Source: Arabidopsis thaliana (lineage: Eukaryota > Streptophyta > Magnoliopsida > Brassicales > Brassicaceae). From it: DNA of 64,000 nt. Positions within the stretch are counted from its first letter, which is position 1; every line of letters begins with the position of its first letter. Below the pieces are notes generated by a model. That model was not told the DNA's origin and did no database searches. It worked only from the letters and a program-made list of their open reading frames with translations. Below, one piece after another: positions 63,365 through 64,000 of the stretch. The position numbers were made by a program, and so were the translations under genes. The stretch spans positions 17,035,971-17,099,970 of the forward strand of contig NC_003070.9 in assembly GCF_000001735.4 (NCBI RefSeq). The letters are read 5' to 3'.

Positions 63365-64000
63365 ATGCAGGGAGAGAGGGCTAGTCTTGGTTCTTTATCA
63401 AAGGCTTTGAACTTTGAGCGCGGTTCTACGTCTAGTAACGCTGTGGTAGATCAGCAAATTCGTTGGGAGAATCTTCACAATTATGGTGATAATGATTTGC
63501 AGGATTACATGAGTTCAGCTGCTGATACAAATCCTACTTTTGCAAACTCAGTTTATCATGAGAAACGGGGCTTGCAGAGGTTTAACATTGGTGAGGCTAG
63601 CTCTAGTGGGACGAAGAACGAAGGGGCAAGTCTCACTGAACAATGGAAGGGAATTGGAAGGTTTGAGGAACAGAGGAATGATAAGCTTGAGTTGAGCCCT
63701 TTGTTTGTGCAACCATCTAATGGAAGCCGCGTGGTTCGTGATGTCAATCTAAATGCAGAATACAATGAGCATCTTGAGGATATGAATCCGGTTACAGTTC
63801 ATCCTGGTCATTTTGAGGTTAATGGACTTAGGTCTGAGTTTTTACTAGATAACAGTGTTAGAGCTGGTTCCTCTGTTGATGGACGTCGTGCATCCTGTAA
63901 AAGAAAAGCTCTTGATGCAAGCGGTGGTCAGTCCTCTTCAACTGGAGGTTTCCGTGAGTTCCAGCGTGGAGTATCCAGTTCTTGGATCTCAGGTCCTACG
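63365..64000 (+). CDS. RING/U-box E3 ligase-like protein (MBR1/2 group), N-terminal part
   Basis: The frame opens at ATG 63365 (MQGERASLGSLSKALNFERG) and stays open through the right edge for 212 codons. By position after OEP24A and by its MQG start followed by a Ser/Asn-rich disordered region (SSNAVVDQQIRWENLHNY; CKRKALDASGGQSSSTGGF), it is probably At1g45180, a RING-H2 protein related to MBR1/MBR2, which act in Mediator MED25 turnover. The RING domain would be at the C-terminus, outside this window, so catalytic identity cannot be confirmed here. CKRKALD resembles the short conserved block of that family. Confidence 0.75.
   Translation, partial: MQGERASLGSLSKALNFERGSTSSNAVVDQQIRWENLHNYGDNDLQDYMSSAADTNPTFANSVYHEKRGLQRFNIGEASSSGTKNEGASLTEQWKGIGRFEEQRNDKLELSPLFVQPSNGSRVVRDVNLNAEYNEHLEDMNPVTVHPGHFEVNGLRSEFLLDNSVRAGSSVDGRRASCKRKALDASGGQSSSTGGFREFQRGVSSSWISGPT

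Overview
The window is nuclear plant DNA, almost certainly Arabidopsis thaliana chromosome 1 in the pericentromeric At1g45090-At1g45180 interval, or a very close relative. The evidence is a run of recognisable genes in the expected order: Ulp1-family protease, RRM protein, RsmI-type methylase, BGAL5, thioredoxin h5, a DUF4091 protein, the AGC kinase IRE4, OEP24A and a RING/MBR-like protein. They have short AT-rich GT-AG introns and are mixed with Mutator-like, Copia, LINE, hAT and MITE sequences. Gene identities come from recalled protein families; no database search was run.

Region 1 (1 to about 13.6 kb) is transposon territory. It holds a MULE transposase with one in-frame stop, an RPA70-like OB-fold gene, three tandem copies of an F-box-like (At2g35280-type) gene, and a large DUF1985 plus Ulp1/C48 protease gene. 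All look like cargo of one VANDAL/KI-MULE-type element. A palindromic TGTACGTAC-like motif occurs about 40 times, mostly in introns and spacers. It is nearly absent from the other 50 kb. By analogy with the VANDAL anti-silencing (VANC) system, this is the best candidate for an undescribed element-specific recognition system.

Region 2 (14.6-29.4 kb) has a multi-RRM gene with a 1-nt frameshift, an intact organellar-type RsmI homologue (9 exons), a decayed Copia element with two LTRs, and 5.4 kb of gene-poor AT-rich DNA holding a foldback element and two MITEs.

Region 3 (29.5-41.3 kb) has intact BGAL5 (17 exons, 732 codons) and intact TRX h5 (2 exons). Between them lie a thioredoxin remnant and a BGAL5 3' remnant. 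This pattern suggests a tandem duplication of the BGAL5-TRX pair with reciprocal loss. The gap was later enlarged by a 5'-truncated LINE and small elements.

Region 4 (41.6-54.3 kb) has two long minus-strand genes: a DUF4091 (GH123-like) protein and the IRE4 AGC kinase (17 coding exons).

Region 5 (54.9-64 kb) has a 725-bp hAT-type non-autonomous element with a perfect 8-bp target duplication, a 1-kb TIR element filled with about twelve 63-bp repeats that each carry a telo-box-like motif, OEP24A, and the first coding exon of a RING E3-like gene running off the right edge. Exon coordinates were read by eye and may be off by a base or two.
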